Both the position numbers and the translations under genes were made by a program. The notes below the pieces were generated by a model. The model did not search any database. It had not been told where the DNA came from and saw only the letters and a list, made by a program, of their open reading frames with translations. A stretch of DNA of 10,502 bases from Bacteroidales bacterium (lineage in GTDB: Bacteria > Bacteroidota > Bacteroidia > Bacteroidales > UBA932), in the NCBI GenBank assembly GCA_021443625.1, contig JABUTP010000003.1:19968-30469 (forward strand). Direction: 5' to 3'. Each line of letters begins with the position of its first letter. Position 1 is the stretch's first letter. Below are positions 1 to 6,885 of this stretch, in pieces.

Positions 1-40
1 GGTCGTAAGCTTTCAGTTTGATTCTAATTTTCTGGCTCAT
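1..40 (-). CDS. rpsJ: 30S ribosomal protein S10, N-terminal fragment (cut by window edge)
   Basis: Reading leftwards from the ATG at 38-40, the minus strand encodes MSQKIRIKLKAYD, which matches the start of bacterial ribosomal protein S10. Only 13 codons and one base are inside the window; the rest lies beyond the left edge. S10 is a small-subunit head protein and, as NusE, also joins transcription antitermination complexes. It starts 23 nt after the fusA stop, on the same strand, so it is probably co-transcribed with fusA. This is the expected Bacteroidetes arrangement, in which the str operon leads straight into the S10 cluster without tuf. The upstream bases are A/T-rich and show no Shine-Dalgarno sequence. 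The call rests on a short peptide, but peptide and context agree. Confidence 0.88.
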   Translation of the reverse strand, partial: MSQKIRIKLKAYD

Positions 41-63
41 TATAGTACTATTTTAATATTCTG

Positions 64-2178
64 TTATTCGTCCTCGTCTGCCGATGAACGTCTGCCCTGC
101 TTCTCAATAACCTCTTTGGCTATTGAAGGAGGTACCTCGGCATAATGGCTGAACTCCATTGTGCTGGTGGCACGCCCCGACGAGAGGGTACGGAGAACTG
201 TCACATAACCGAACTGCTCCGACAGGGGAACGTTGGCCTTGATGATGCGGGCATTGTTCTTGGAATCCATATCCACAATCTGTCCGCGACGGCGGTTAAG
301 GTCACCCACAATGTCACCCATATAGTCCTCGGGTGTCACCACCTCAAGTTTCATAACGGGTTCCATAAGAATGGGCTGGCATTTGCCGAGCGCGTGTTTG
401 AAGGCAAGGCGGGCGCAAATCTCAAACGAAAGGGCATCCGAATCCACCGGATGGAAGCTGCCGTCAAGCAGCCGCACTTTCATTGAGGTCACCTCGTAGC
501 CTGCCAGAACACCATTGCTCATAGCCGACTTGAAGCCCTTTTCCACCGAAGGGATATATTCGCGGGGAATGTTTCCGCCCTTGACTTCGTCGATGAACTG
601 AAGTCCGGTAACACCCTCGTCTGCGGGGGAAATCTCGCAGATGATGTCGGCAAACTTTCCGCGACCTCCGGTCTGCTTCTTGAACACCTCGCGAATCTGG
701 TGGGAACCCTTGATGGCCTCTTTGTAGTTGACCTGAGGGGCACCCTGGTTAATCTCAACGCCGAATTCACGACGGAGACGGTCCACGATGATATCGAGAT
801 GGAGTTCGCCCATTCCGCTGATGACGGTCTGTCCTGTTTCAGCATCGGACTCGACTGTGAAGGTCGGGTCCTCTTCTGCCAGTTTGGAAAGGGCTATGCC
901 GAGTTTGTCAAGGTCATTCTGTGTCTTGGGCTCAACGGCAAGACCGATAACGGGATCGGGGAACACCATTGACTCAAGCACGACGGGACGGTTTTCTGCA
1001 CATATTGTATCACCGGTGCGCAACTCCTTGAATCCCACGGCGGCGCAAATGTCACCAGCCTCGACAAATTCGATGGGGTTCTGTTTGTTGGAATGCATCT
1101 GATACAATCTTGCGACTCTTTCTTTCTTGCCGGTGCGGGTGTTTAGCACATAGGAGCCGGCGTCGAGGCGGCCCGAATATGCCCTGAGAAATGCAAGACG
1201 ACCTACGAAGGGGTCGGTGGCTATCTTGAAGACGAGTCCGCAGAAGGGCTCCGAAGACTTGGGTTCAAGATCAATCTCCTCGTTGTCATCGGGACGGATG
1301 CTCTTTACGGCACCTTTGTCCAGAGGACTGGGGAGGAACCTCATTACGGCATCGAGAAGGAACTGCACGCCCTTGTTCTTGAAAGAGGAACCGCAACACG
1401 TCGGCACGGCCGTCATGTTGATGGTTGCCTTTCTCAAAGCTGCAACAACCTCTTCGTCGGTAATGGTTTCGGGTGCATCGAAGAACTTCTCCATAAGGGA
1501 GTCGTCGAACTCTGCAGCCGACTCTATCAGTTTGCCACGCCACTCGTCCGCCTCGGCCTTCATCGATTCGGGGATGTCCTTGATCTCGTAGTTGACGAGA
1601 TCGTTGCCCGAATTGTAGTAGATGGCCTTCATCGATATCAGGTCGATGATGCCCTCAAAGGCATCCTCTGCACCGATGGGCAGACAGATGGGAACTGCAT
1701 TGGCTCCCAGCTTGTCGTGAATCTCTTCAACTACAGCGAGGAAATCGGCCCCGGTGCGGTCCATCTTGTTGACGTACGCGATTTTGGGGACGTGGTATTT
1801 GTCGGCCTGACGCCATACGGTCTCGGACTGGGGTTGTACCCTGCCCACTGCGCAGAAGGTTGCCACGGTGCCGTCCAGCACGCGCAGCGAACGCTCTACC
1901 TCAACGGTGAAATCAACGTGGCCCGGAGTGTCGATAAGGTTTATCTGATACTTGTTGCCATTATAATTCCAGAACGCGGTGGTTGTGGCGGAAGTGATGG
2001 TTATACCACGCTCCTGCTCCTGTACCATCCAGTCCATAGTGGCCGCGCCGTCGTGAACCTCACCAATCTTGTGCGTCTTGCCCGTGTAGAACAGGATGCG
2101 CTCACTGGTAGTGGTCTTGCCGGCATCGATATGGGCCATGATGCCGATGTTTCTCGTGTATTTAAGGTCTCTTGCCAT
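64..2178 (-). CDS. fusA: Translation elongation factor G (EF-G)
   Basis: This is a 704-residue GTPase that drives ribosomal translocation and, with RRF, ribosome recycling. The GTP-binding motifs are all present: P-loop AHIDAGKT at residues 15-22, switch I ending in RGITIT near 57-62, DTPGH at 83-87 and NKMD at 137-140. Later landmarks include the domain II stretch [12 protein letters not shown], the domain III motif [10 protein letters not shown] and the domain IV/V stretch [10 protein letters not shown]. Length and motif order are those of canonical EF-G, not of a fusidic-acid-resistance FusB-type protein or a tetracycline ribosomal-protection protein. Two residues stand out: Val52 in [11 protein letters not shown], where many EF-Gs have Glu, and Arg113 in [11 protein letters not shown], normally Gly. 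The C-terminus ends in an acidic ADEDE tail. The gene starts 18 nt after rpsG and belongs to the str operon. The start has no visible ribosome-binding site, as is common in this phylum. Confidence 0.97.
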   Translation of the reverse strand: MARDLKYTRNIGIMAHIDAGKTTTSERILFYTGKTHKIGEVHDGAATMDWMVQEQERGITITSATTTAFWNYNGNKYQINLIDTPGHVDFTVEVERSLRVLDGTVATFCAVGRVQPQSETVWRQADKYHVPKIAYVNKMDRTGADFLAVVEEIHDKLGANAVPICLPIGAEDAFEGIIDLISMKAIYYNSGNDLVNYEIKDIPESMKAEADEWRGKLIESAAEFDDSLMEKFFDAPETITDEEVVAALRKATINMTAVPTCCGSSFKNKGVQFLLDAVMRFLPSPLDKGAVKSIRPDDNEEIDLEPKSSEPFCGLVFKIATDPFVGRLAFLRAYSGRLDAGSYVLNTRTGKKERVARLYQMHSNKQNPIEFVEAGDICAAVGFKELRTGDTICAENRPVVLESMVFPDPVIGLAVEPKTQNDLDKLGIALSKLAEEDPTFTVESDAETGQTVISGMGELHLDIIVDRLRREFGVEINQGAPQVNYKEAIKGSHQIREVFKKQTGGRGKFADIICEISPADEGVTGLQFIDEVKGGNIPREYIPSVEKGFKSAMSNGVLAGYEVTSMKVRLLDGSFHPVDSDALSFEICARLAFKHALGKCQPILMEPVMKLEVVTPEDYMGDIVGDLNRRRGQIVDMDSKNNARIIKANVPLSEQFGYVTVLRTLSSGRATSTMEFSHYAEVPPSIAKEVIEKQGRRSSADEDE

Positions 2179-2196
2179 TTATCAACAGCACCTGTA

Positions 2197-2673
2197 TTAG
2201 AAACGGAAATGGGCAAATGCCTTGTTGGCCTCTGCCATTTTGTGCATATCCTCTTTTCTCTTAAATGCAGCACCTTCGCAATTGTAAGCGGCGATGATCT
2301 CTGCACACAACTTTTCTGCCATGGAGTGACCGGAACGCTTACGGGCGTAGAGTACCATATTCTTCATGGAGATGGAGATTTTGCGCTCTGGTCTAACCTC
2401 AGTTGGAACCTGGAAGTTGGCACCGCCGATACGGCGTGATTTCACCTCAACCTGGGGGGTGATGTTTTCCAACGCTTTCTTCCAGACCTCAATGGGAGCC
2501 TGCTCAGAATCTTTCATCTTCTCGCCTACCATATCAATGGCATCGTAAAAAATAGAATACGCGATACTCTTCTTCCCCTGCAACATAAGATTGTTCACGA
2601 AACGTGTTACAAGCACGTCGTTGAACTTAGGATCAGGAAGTAGAATTCTCTTTTTAGGCTTCGCTTTTCTCAT
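2197..2673 (-). CDS. rpsG: 30S ribosomal protein S7
   Basis: This 158-residue basic protein is S7, the primary assembly protein of the head of the 30S subunit, which binds the 3' domain of 16S rRNA and lies near the exit site. The N-terminal stretch [12 protein letters not shown], the central [15 protein letters not shown] (beta-hairpin region, roughly residues 83-97) and the C-terminal [16 protein letters not shown] region are characteristic of the family. Length is normal. It lies between rpsL (38 nt upstream) and fusA (18 nt downstream) in the str operon. The rpsL-rpsG gap holds the imperfect palindrome TTGTTTCAACAA, which touches the start codon. In Escherichia coli S7 represses translation at its own rpsL-rpsG junction; whether this palindrome does anything comparable is not known. 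Confidence 0.97.
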   Translation of the reverse strand: MRKAKPKKRILLPDPKFNDVLVTRFVNNLMLQGKKSIAYSIFYDAIDMVGEKMKDSEQAPIEVWKKALENITPQVEVKSRRIGGANFQVPTEVRPERKISISMKNMVLYARKRSGHSMAEKLCAEIIAAYNCEGAAFKRKEDMHKMAEANKAFAHFRF

Positions 2674-2684
2674 TGTTTCAACAA
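2673..2684. repeat. Short inverted repeat overlapping the rpsG start codon
   Basis: The plus strand reads TTGTTTCAACAA, that is 5-bp arms (TTGTT and AACAA) around a 2-nt centre. Its first base is also the first base of the rpsG ATG. As RNA the loop would be too tight for a stable hairpin of all five pairs, so it may be no more than a palindromic DNA site or chance. It contains one copy of the TTCAACAA/TTGTTGAA octamer seen three more times around rpsL. Confidence 0.35.
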
Positions 2685-2711
2685 ATAAATGATGGAGTGA
2701 TTAAAAATAGA

Positions 2712-3095
2712 TTACTTCTTAGCCTTTTTGGGCCTCTTGGCACCATAAAGTGAACGGCTCTGGAGACGACCGTCAACGCCGGCGGTATCAAGGGCACCTC
2801 TAAGAATGTGATAGCGGACACCGGGAAGATCCTTTACACGACCGCCACGAACCAGCACGATGCTGTGCTCCTGAAGGTTGTGACCTTCGCCGGGAATGTA
2901 GGCATTGACCTCTTTCTGATTGGTGAGACGCACACGTGCAACCTTACGCATAGCCGAATTAGGCTTTTTGGGGGTTGTTGTGTAAACACGTACGCAAACA
3001 CCACGTCTCTGAGGACATGCATCAAGCGCGCGAGATTTGCTTTTCTCTACGATTACCTCGCGACCTTTGCGAACTAATTGTTGAATTGTGGGCAT
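2712..3095 (-). CDS. rpsL: 30S ribosomal protein S12
   Basis: This 127-residue protein is S12, which lies at the decoding centre of the 30S subunit and controls tRNA selection accuracy. The signature blocks are all present: ACPQRRGVC near 26-34, TTPKKPNSA at 40-48 and [12 protein letters not shown] at 85-96, followed by a basic tail ending KRPKKAKK. Lys43 and Lys88, the classic streptomycin-resistance positions, are both wild type, so no S12-based streptomycin resistance is predicted. Asp89, the residue that RimO methylthiolates in other bacteria, is conserved. It is the first gene of the str operon, with a TAnnTTTG promoter box about 55 nt upstream. The start at 3095 is the usual MPTIQQL N-terminus. 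Confidence 0.97.
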   Translation of the reverse strand: MPTIQQLVRKGREVIVEKSKSRALDACPQRRGVCVRVYTTTPKKPNSAMRKVARVRLTNQKEVNAYIPGEGHNLQEHSIVLVRGGRVKDLPGVRYHILRGALDTAGVDGRLQSRSLYGAKRPKKAKK

Positions 3096-3128
3096 AAATA
3101 GTTGTTATTCTTTTATTTATGTTAGTTT

Positions 3129-3145
3129 CCCGCCATTAAAGCGGG
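3129..3145 (-). promoter_or_regulatory. Small GC hairpin in the str operon leader
   Basis: The plus strand reads CCCGC, a 7-nt spacer, then GCGGG, giving a perfect 5-bp stem. In the minus-strand transcript this falls at or within a few bases of the predicted 5' end, since the -7 box is at 3149-3156. It is followed by A/T-rich RNA up to rpsL with no U-run, so it does not look like a terminator. A 5'-end stem that protects the mRNA, or chance, are both possible. Confidence 0.4.
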
Positions 3146-3148
3146 CTG

Positions 3149-3178
3149 CAAAGGTAGCAAATTTTTGGGAAAATCAAC
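3149..3178 (-). promoter_or_regulatory. Probable promoter of the str operon (rpsL-rpsG-fusA-rpsJ)
   Basis: On the minus strand TACCTTTG occupies 3156-3149 and fits the Bacteroidetes -7 consensus TAnnTTTG. Upstream, after an 18-nt spacer, is GTTG (3178-3175), one mismatch from the -33 box TTTG. Transcription would start near 3143-3146, leaving a leader of about 50 nt before rpsL. The region is A/T-rich and lies in the longest intergenic gap of the window, as expected for a ribosomal-protein promoter. Confidence 0.6.
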
Positions 3179-3183
3179 ACTTT

Positions 3184-3206
3184 TTCAACAATTTTTGCTT
3201 GTTGAA
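3184..3206. repeat. AT-rich inverted repeat upstream of the str promoter
   Basis: The plus strand reads TTCAACAA, a 7-nt centre (TTTTTGC), then TTGTTGAA, a perfect 8-bp inverted repeat. It lies just upstream of the -33 region of the str promoter and downstream of the U32 gene. A further partial copy, TCAACA, is at 3174-3179. As a terminator for the U32 gene it is poor: the stem is A/U-rich and no U-run follows it on the minus strand. Its position would also suit a protein-binding site or upstream promoter element. Function unknown. Confidence 0.5.
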
Positions 3207-3231
3207 GATGCAAAAAAGCGCTGAGGGAAAA

Positions 3232-4494
3232 CTATTTGTAAAGGAATACCTTGTCGCTGCGGCGGAGGCGGCAGGGTGCGGGAACCGAGCATACGTCCCC
3301 CTTGCCCGCCTTCGTCACTCTGCCGAGATCCACCCTGATTTCGCCGACCTCTATTTCCACCACCCCGCTGGTGGGGCCGGTGACAAGGAGCGTGTCACCT
3401 TCGGATATTTCGCCCGTCTCAATGGTGATTTCGGCAACCCCTATGCGGTCGAAGTAGTTGGTTATGCGGCCGAGATACTGCTTGGTACGGGTGGCCTTGT
3501 TGCCATAGACCTCGCTCCACTCGCCGAGGCGCGCCCCCATATAGTAGCCGTCCCAGAACCCGCGGTTGAACACCGTTGCCAGTCGCTCTTTCAGTGCAGC
3601 GGCAAGCGCGGGCGTGTATTCCCCCTTAAGAATGGCATCGGCGGCATCGCGATAGGCCCGGGTTACGGTCTTGACGTATTCGCCGGAACGGGCCCGCCCC
3701 TCTATTTTGAACACCGTCACTCCCGAAGCGGCTATTTTATCCATAAATTCTATGGTACACAGGTCTTTGGGTGACATTATGTACTTGTTGTCTATCTCCA
3801 GTTCGCTGCCCGTTTCAAGGTCGGTGACACGATATCCCCGACGGCATATCTGATAGCAGGAACCGCGGTTGGCGGATGCCCCGTATTCGTGGAGAGAGAG
3901 GTAGCATTTGCCCGAAATGGCCATACACAACGCCCCGTGGCAGAACATCTCTATCTCAAGCAGCCGCCCCGAAGGGCCCGTGATGTTATCTCTGACTATT
4001 ATGGAATGGATTTCGGCAACCTGCGTCAGGGTGAGTTCGCGGGCAAGCACTATGACGTCGGCGTACCTTGCATAGAACCGCAGGCTCTCGCTGTTGGAGA
4101 TGCTGAGCTGGGTGGAAATGTGAACCTCCAGTCCTATGGAACGGGCATATTCAATGGCCGCCATATCGGAGGCGATGACTGCGGAGACGCCCGCCTTGAG
4201 GGCGGCGTCAAGCGTCTGCCGCATTGCGGGCAGATCGTCGTTGTAGAGGACTATGTTGAGGGTAAGATACGATTTGACACCCGCCTCGCGACATATCCGG
4301 CAGACTTCCTCCAAATCCTGCGGAGCGAAATTGTTGGCCGAATGGGAACGCATGTTCAGCTGTCCGACCCCGAAATAAACGGAGTCGGCCCCACCTTGGA
4401 TGGCCGCCATAAGGCACTCGAAATTGCCCGCCGGAGCCATTATTTCAAAATGGCGCGAAGCCGCAGCCGTTTCGTTGGAAATCATTGTCTGCAT
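3232..4494 (-). CDS. Peptidase U32 family protein (TrhP/YegQ/YrrO-like, probable RNA-modifying or hydroxylation factor)
   Basis: This 420-residue protein opens with the family hallmark EIMAPAGNFECL followed by a (beta/alpha)-barrel-like region (GGADSVYFGVG near 34-44). It carries the U32 signature EMFCHGALCMAISGKCYLS at about residues 182-200. Cysteines at 190, 197, 213 and 246 have spacings close to those of the four Fe-S ligand cysteines described in the related UbiU/UbiV proteins. Although the family was named as collagenase-like peptidases, characterised members act in prephenate-dependent tRNA U34 hydroxylation (TrhP), 23S rRNA C2501 hydroxylation (RlhA) or oxygen-independent ubiquinone hydroxylation (UbiU/V). 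Length fits the TrhP/YrrO type, and I prefer an RNA-hydroxylation role, without certainty. It follows the prenyl synthase by 28 nt with no promoter box between, so the two are probably one transcript. The start could also be the Met at 4485. Confidence 0.88.
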   Translation of the reverse strand: MQTMISNETAAASRHFEIMAPAGNFECLMAAIQGGADSVYFGVGQLNMRSHSANNFAPQDLEEVCRICREAGVKSYLTLNIVLYNDDLPAMRQTLDAALKAGVSAVIASDMAAIEYARSIGLEVHISTQLSISNSESLRFYARYADVIVLARELTLTQVAEIHSIIVRDNITGPSGRLLEIEMFCHGALCMAISGKCYLSLHEYGASANRGSCYQICRRGYRVTDLETGSELEIDNKYIMSPKDLCTIEFMDKIAASGVTVFKIEGRARSGEYVKTVTRAYRDAADAILKGEYTPALAAALKERLATVFNRGFWDGYYMGARLGEWSEVYGNKATRTKQYLGRITNYFDRIGVAEITIETGEISEGDTLLVTGPTSGVVEIEVGEIRVDLGRVTKAGKGDVCSVPAPCRLRRSDKVFLYK

Positions 4495-4522
4495 TGTCGC
4501 TTTATTTCAACCTTGGAAGCTG

Positions 4523-5500
4523 TTAATCCTCTCTATGCACCAGCAGCCGCGAGAACTCGCCGAGCCGATCTATCTGCCCTTCGCTCAGGTCACTCCCCTG
4601 AAGGCACTCCATTGCCAGACGGTGGTGCTGCTCTATGGTCTCGATGGCCCTCTGCTTTACTCCAAGTCTTTCATACAAATCCTGCATAAGGGCTATCTTC
4701 TCTTCCTTGCAGTCCTCGCCCATGGCCAGAATACGCCCCAGTTCCCTGCGGTCCTTCCCTTCGGCGCAGCGCATAGACTCCACCAGAAGCCACGTTTTCT
4801 TGTTGTTGGAGATGTCCCCGCCTATCTTTTTGCCAAAGGTTTCATAGTTGCCGAAAGTGTCGAGATAGTCGTCGGAAATCTGGAATGCCAGCCCGATCTG
4901 CCAGGCAAAGCGGTAAATGGCTTCCGCCTGGGACTCCGACGCCCCCGCAATGAGGGCCCCCATCTTGGCGGGACACGCTATCAGCACCGCCGTCTTGAGC
5001 CCTATCATAAGCATATAGTCGTCCATATCTATTTCGGGCTCGCTTTCGTATTCCATATCGTACTGCTGACCTTCGCACACCTTGGCGGCGGTTTCGGTAA
5101 ATAGCTGCAGCACCCGGGAAAGATTTTCGCCGCGGTACATCGTCAGATAACGGTAGGCCATGATGCTCATCACGTCGCCCGAGAGAATTGCGGTATTCTC
5201 GTCCCACTTGCGGTGGACCGTGGCTTTGCCCCTGCGGGTGTCGGAACGGTCCATTATGTCATCGTGCAGAAGGGTGAAATTGTGGAATATCTCAATGGCC
5301 ATCGCCGGCCCGAGTATGTTCTCGTCAATATTGTCGCTGAAAAGGTTGTAACTAACCAGGCACAAGCGGGGGCGGATGCGCTTCCCGCCTATGGACATCA
5401 TATATTCCAAAGGGCGGTAAAGTCCCTCCGGCTTCAGGGGAAAGCGGATTGAGGATATCCTTTCCGCAATAATCCCATCCAGTTGTTTTATCGGTAACAT
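4523..5500 (-). CDS. Polyprenyl diphosphate synthase (short-chain, FPP/GGPP type)
   Basis: This 325-residue protein is a trans-isoprenyl diphosphate synthase, which condenses isopentenyl diphosphate with an allylic diphosphate. The substrate-binding motif GGKRIRPRL is at 38-46, the first aspartate-rich motif DDIMD at 80-84 and the second DDYLD at 210-214; GDISNNKKT follows at 228-236. All catalytic aspartates are present. Phe75, five residues before the first motif, lines the product pocket and usually limits chain length, so a C15-C20 product is more likely than a long quinone tail; exact length cannot be read from sequence. I chose the ATG at 5498-5500 (MLPIKQLDG) because it gives the usual family length, and an upstream in-frame Met at 5566 would place the promoter inside the gene. 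It is the first gene of a pair with the U32 protein, and is divergent from rdgB. Confidence 0.92.
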   Translation of the reverse strand: MLPIKQLDGIIAERISSIRFPLKPEGLYRPLEYMMSIGGKRIRPRLCLVSYNLFSDNIDENILGPAMAIEIFHNFTLLHDDIMDRSDTRRGKATVHRKWDENTAILSGDVMSIMAYRYLTMYRGENLSRVLQLFTETAAKVCEGQQYDMEYESEPEIDMDDYMLMIGLKTAVLIACPAKMGALIAGASESQAEAIYRFAWQIGLAFQISDDYLDTFGNYETFGKKIGGDISNNKKTWLLVESMRCAEGKDRRELGRILAMGEDCKEEKIALMQDLYERLGVKQRAIETIEQHHRLAMECLQGSDLSEGQIDRLGEFSRLLVHRED

Positions 5501-5532
5501 CTCTGTTTCTAATCTTGGTGGCTTCCAAAATG

Positions 5533-5567
5533 CAAAGATAGGATTTTTGGACAATTGGGCGGACAAA
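5533..5567 (-). promoter_or_regulatory. Probable promoter of the prenyl synthase-U32 unit
   Basis: On the minus strand TATCTTTG at 5540-5533 is a perfect TAnnTTTG -7 box. A TTTG lies upstream at 5567-5564, with a 23-nt spacer, slightly longer than the usual 19-21. Transcription would begin around 5527-5530, about 28 nt before the chosen ATG at 5500, which supports that start. The element overlaps the rdgB promoter on the other strand. Confidence 0.62.
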
Positions 5568-5578
5568 TATTATCTTTG
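5546..5578 (+). promoter_or_regulatory. Promoter of rdgB-recO
   Basis: TTTG at 5546-5549, a 21-nt spacer and TATCTTTG at 5571-5578 match the Bacteroidetes housekeeping promoter (-33 TTTG, -7 TAnnTTTG) fully. The start of transcription would be near 5582-5585, leaving only about 15 nt of leader before the ATG at 5600. No Shine-Dalgarno sequence is visible in that leader. This is the best promoter match in the window. Confidence 0.8.
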
Positions 5579-5599
5579 GCTTTTCAACAGAATGCGACT

Positions 5600-6190
5600 A
5601 TGAAAGATATTGTATTTGCCACCGGCAACCGCAACAAGCTCCGCGAAGCCAGGGAGATTCTGGGAGGGGATTTCAATATCCTGATGCCCGCCGATTTCGG
5701 TTTTGAGGAAGATATTCCCGAAACCCACGAGACCATCCCCGAAAATGCCGAGGAAAAAGCCCGTTTCGTGTGGGACAGATTCCACCGCGACTGCTTTGCG
5801 GACGACACGGGGCTGGAGGTTGACTATCTCAACGGCGCCCCCGGGGTCTATTCCGCCCGATATGCGGGCGAACCCAAGAACCCCGTGGAGAATGTCCGCA
5901 AACTTCTGGCGGAGTTGGAGGGCGTCCCGTTTGAAAAGCGCACCGCACGGTTCAGATGTGACGTGGCCCTCGTCGAAAACGGAAAACTCACCCTGTTCGA
6001 AGGAATTTGCGAGGGGCATATCGCCCTCGAGCCGATGGGGGAACTCGGCTTCGGATACGACCCCGTGTTCATTCCCCAGGGAATGGACAAAACTATGGCA
6101 ATGCTCTCCCTTGAAGAGAAAAACAGCGTTTCCCACAGGGGCAGGGCAATGGACAAACTCGTATGTTACCTGAAAGGGAAAGCCGAATAA
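5600..6190 (+). CDS. rdgB: XTP/dITP diphosphatase (non-canonical purine NTP pyrophosphatase)
   Basis: This 196-residue enzyme of the HAM1/RdgB family hydrolyses XTP, ITP and dITP to the monophosphates and pyrophosphate, keeping deaminated purines out of DNA and RNA. The N-terminal FATGNRNKLREA (6-17) binds the nucleotide phosphates. ADDTGLEVDYLNGAPGVYSA (67-86) carries the metal-binding and catalytic Asp68/Asp69. FGYDPVF (151-157) and NSVSHRGRA (175-183) complete the base-recognition site. Length is typical. An in-frame ATG exists at 5555 but would lie within the promoter, and the family N-terminus begins at MKDIVFATGN, so 5600 is the start. Its last 28 nt overlap recO in another frame, which suggests translational coupling of pool cleaning with recombination repair. 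Confidence 0.95.
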   Translation: MKDIVFATGNRNKLREAREILGGDFNILMPADFGFEEDIPETHETIPENAEEKARFVWDRFHRDCFADDTGLEVDYLNGAPGVYSARYAGEPKNPVENVRKLLAELEGVPFEKRTARFRCDVALVENGKLTLFEGICEGHIALEPMGELGFGYDPVFIPQGMDKTMAMLSLEEKNSVSHRGRAMDKLVCYLKGKAE

Positions 6191-6876
6191 TCGTTCTCCA
6201 TCTTACCAAATACGGAGATTCGTCGCTCATCGTCCACGCGCTGCAGAAAGGCGGGGGACGCACCGGCTTTTTCCTGCGGGCCAGAGGGGGCAAAAGCGGG
6301 ACGGGTCCTTTCCACAGTCTGGGCATTGCCGACATTGTGACGGCCAGAAGCAAGGGCAATCTCCCCTTCATCAGGGAGGCCCTCCCCGCACACCATCTGC
6401 TCTCCATCCGCACCGACCCCTACAAGAGCGCCATCGCCATATTCATCGGGGAACTGCTCTACCGCTGCATCACCGAGGAGAAGATTGACGACGAGCTGTT
6501 CTGTTTCATAGAAGACGAAATCTGCCGTCTGGAATCCCTCGCCTCCCCCTGCGCAAATTTCCACCTCTGCTTTATGGTGGGGCTTTGCAGGGTGATGGGA
6601 TTCCTGCCCAAAGACAATTACAGCGCCCGGCAGCCCTATTTCGGCATTGAAAACGCCGAATTTGCCGCCGAGCCCGCGGCCGGTTCGTTTTCCGGGGAAT
6701 GCTCCCGGATACTCCACCAACTGCTCTCCCTGTCGGTCGAAGAAGGAATGAAAATCCCCCTGTCAGGGGCGCTGAGAGGGGAATTTGCAAGGAAGATGGT
6801 GGAATTTCTGTGCTACCACCTTTCCATAAAAGTCAGGATAAAATCGCTCGATGTCCTGCACGACATAATGTCATAG
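6163..6876 (+). CDS. recO: DNA repair protein RecO
   Basis: This 237-residue protein matches RecO, which with RecR (and RecF) loads RecA onto SSB-coated single-stranded DNA at gaps and can anneal complementary strands. The N-terminal part, SRIIVLHLTKYGDSSLIVHALQ-like (about 7-28) and running to residue 80, fits the OB-fold domain, with LRARGGKSG corresponding to the usual basic RG turn. The helical C-terminal domain includes ANFHLCFMVGLCRVMGFLP (about 131-149), where Bacteroidetes RecO proteins share a recognisable FHL...LGF pattern. No CxxC zinc-finger pairs are seen. The sequence is less conserved than its neighbours, as is usual for RecO. The ATG lies inside rdgB, 28 nt before the rdgB stop, with no ribosome-binding site, so translation probably depends on rdgB. 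It ends 9 nt from the stop of the opposing rnr gene. Confidence 0.88.
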   Translation: MLPERESRIIVLHLTKYGDSSLIVHALQKGGGRTGFFLRARGGKSGTGPFHSLGIADIVTARSKGNLPFIREALPAHHLLSIRTDPYKSAIAIFIGELLYRCITEEKIDDELFCFIEDEICRLESLASPCANFHLCFMVGLCRVMGFLPKDNYSARQPYFGIENAEFAAEPAAGSFSGECSRILHQLLSLSVEEGMKIPLSGALRGEFARKMVEFLCYHLSIKVRIKSLDVLHDIMS

Positions 6877-6885
6877 GCAGGACTC

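Noticed and set aside
64..2178. Tetracycline ribosomal-protection protein or second EF-G paralogue instead of fusA
   Set aside because: The operon context, the length of 704 residues and canonical motifs throughout identify housekeeping EF-G.
1717..2439. 240-codon plus-strand open frame across fusA and rpsG
   Set aside because: It spans the antisense of two strongly conserved genes and their junction. The peptide is not recognisable.
2712..3095. Possible streptomycin-resistance allele of rpsL
   Set aside because: Lys43 and Lys88 are both wild type.
3129..3145. GC hairpin as terminator of the U32 gene
   Set aside because: The stem is only 5 bp, no U-run follows on the minus strand, and it sits at the predicted 5' end of the str transcript.
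3889..4689. 266-codon plus-strand open frame opposite the U32 and prenyl synthase genes
   Set aside because: It is an antisense shadow of two well-supported genes, with no domain seen.
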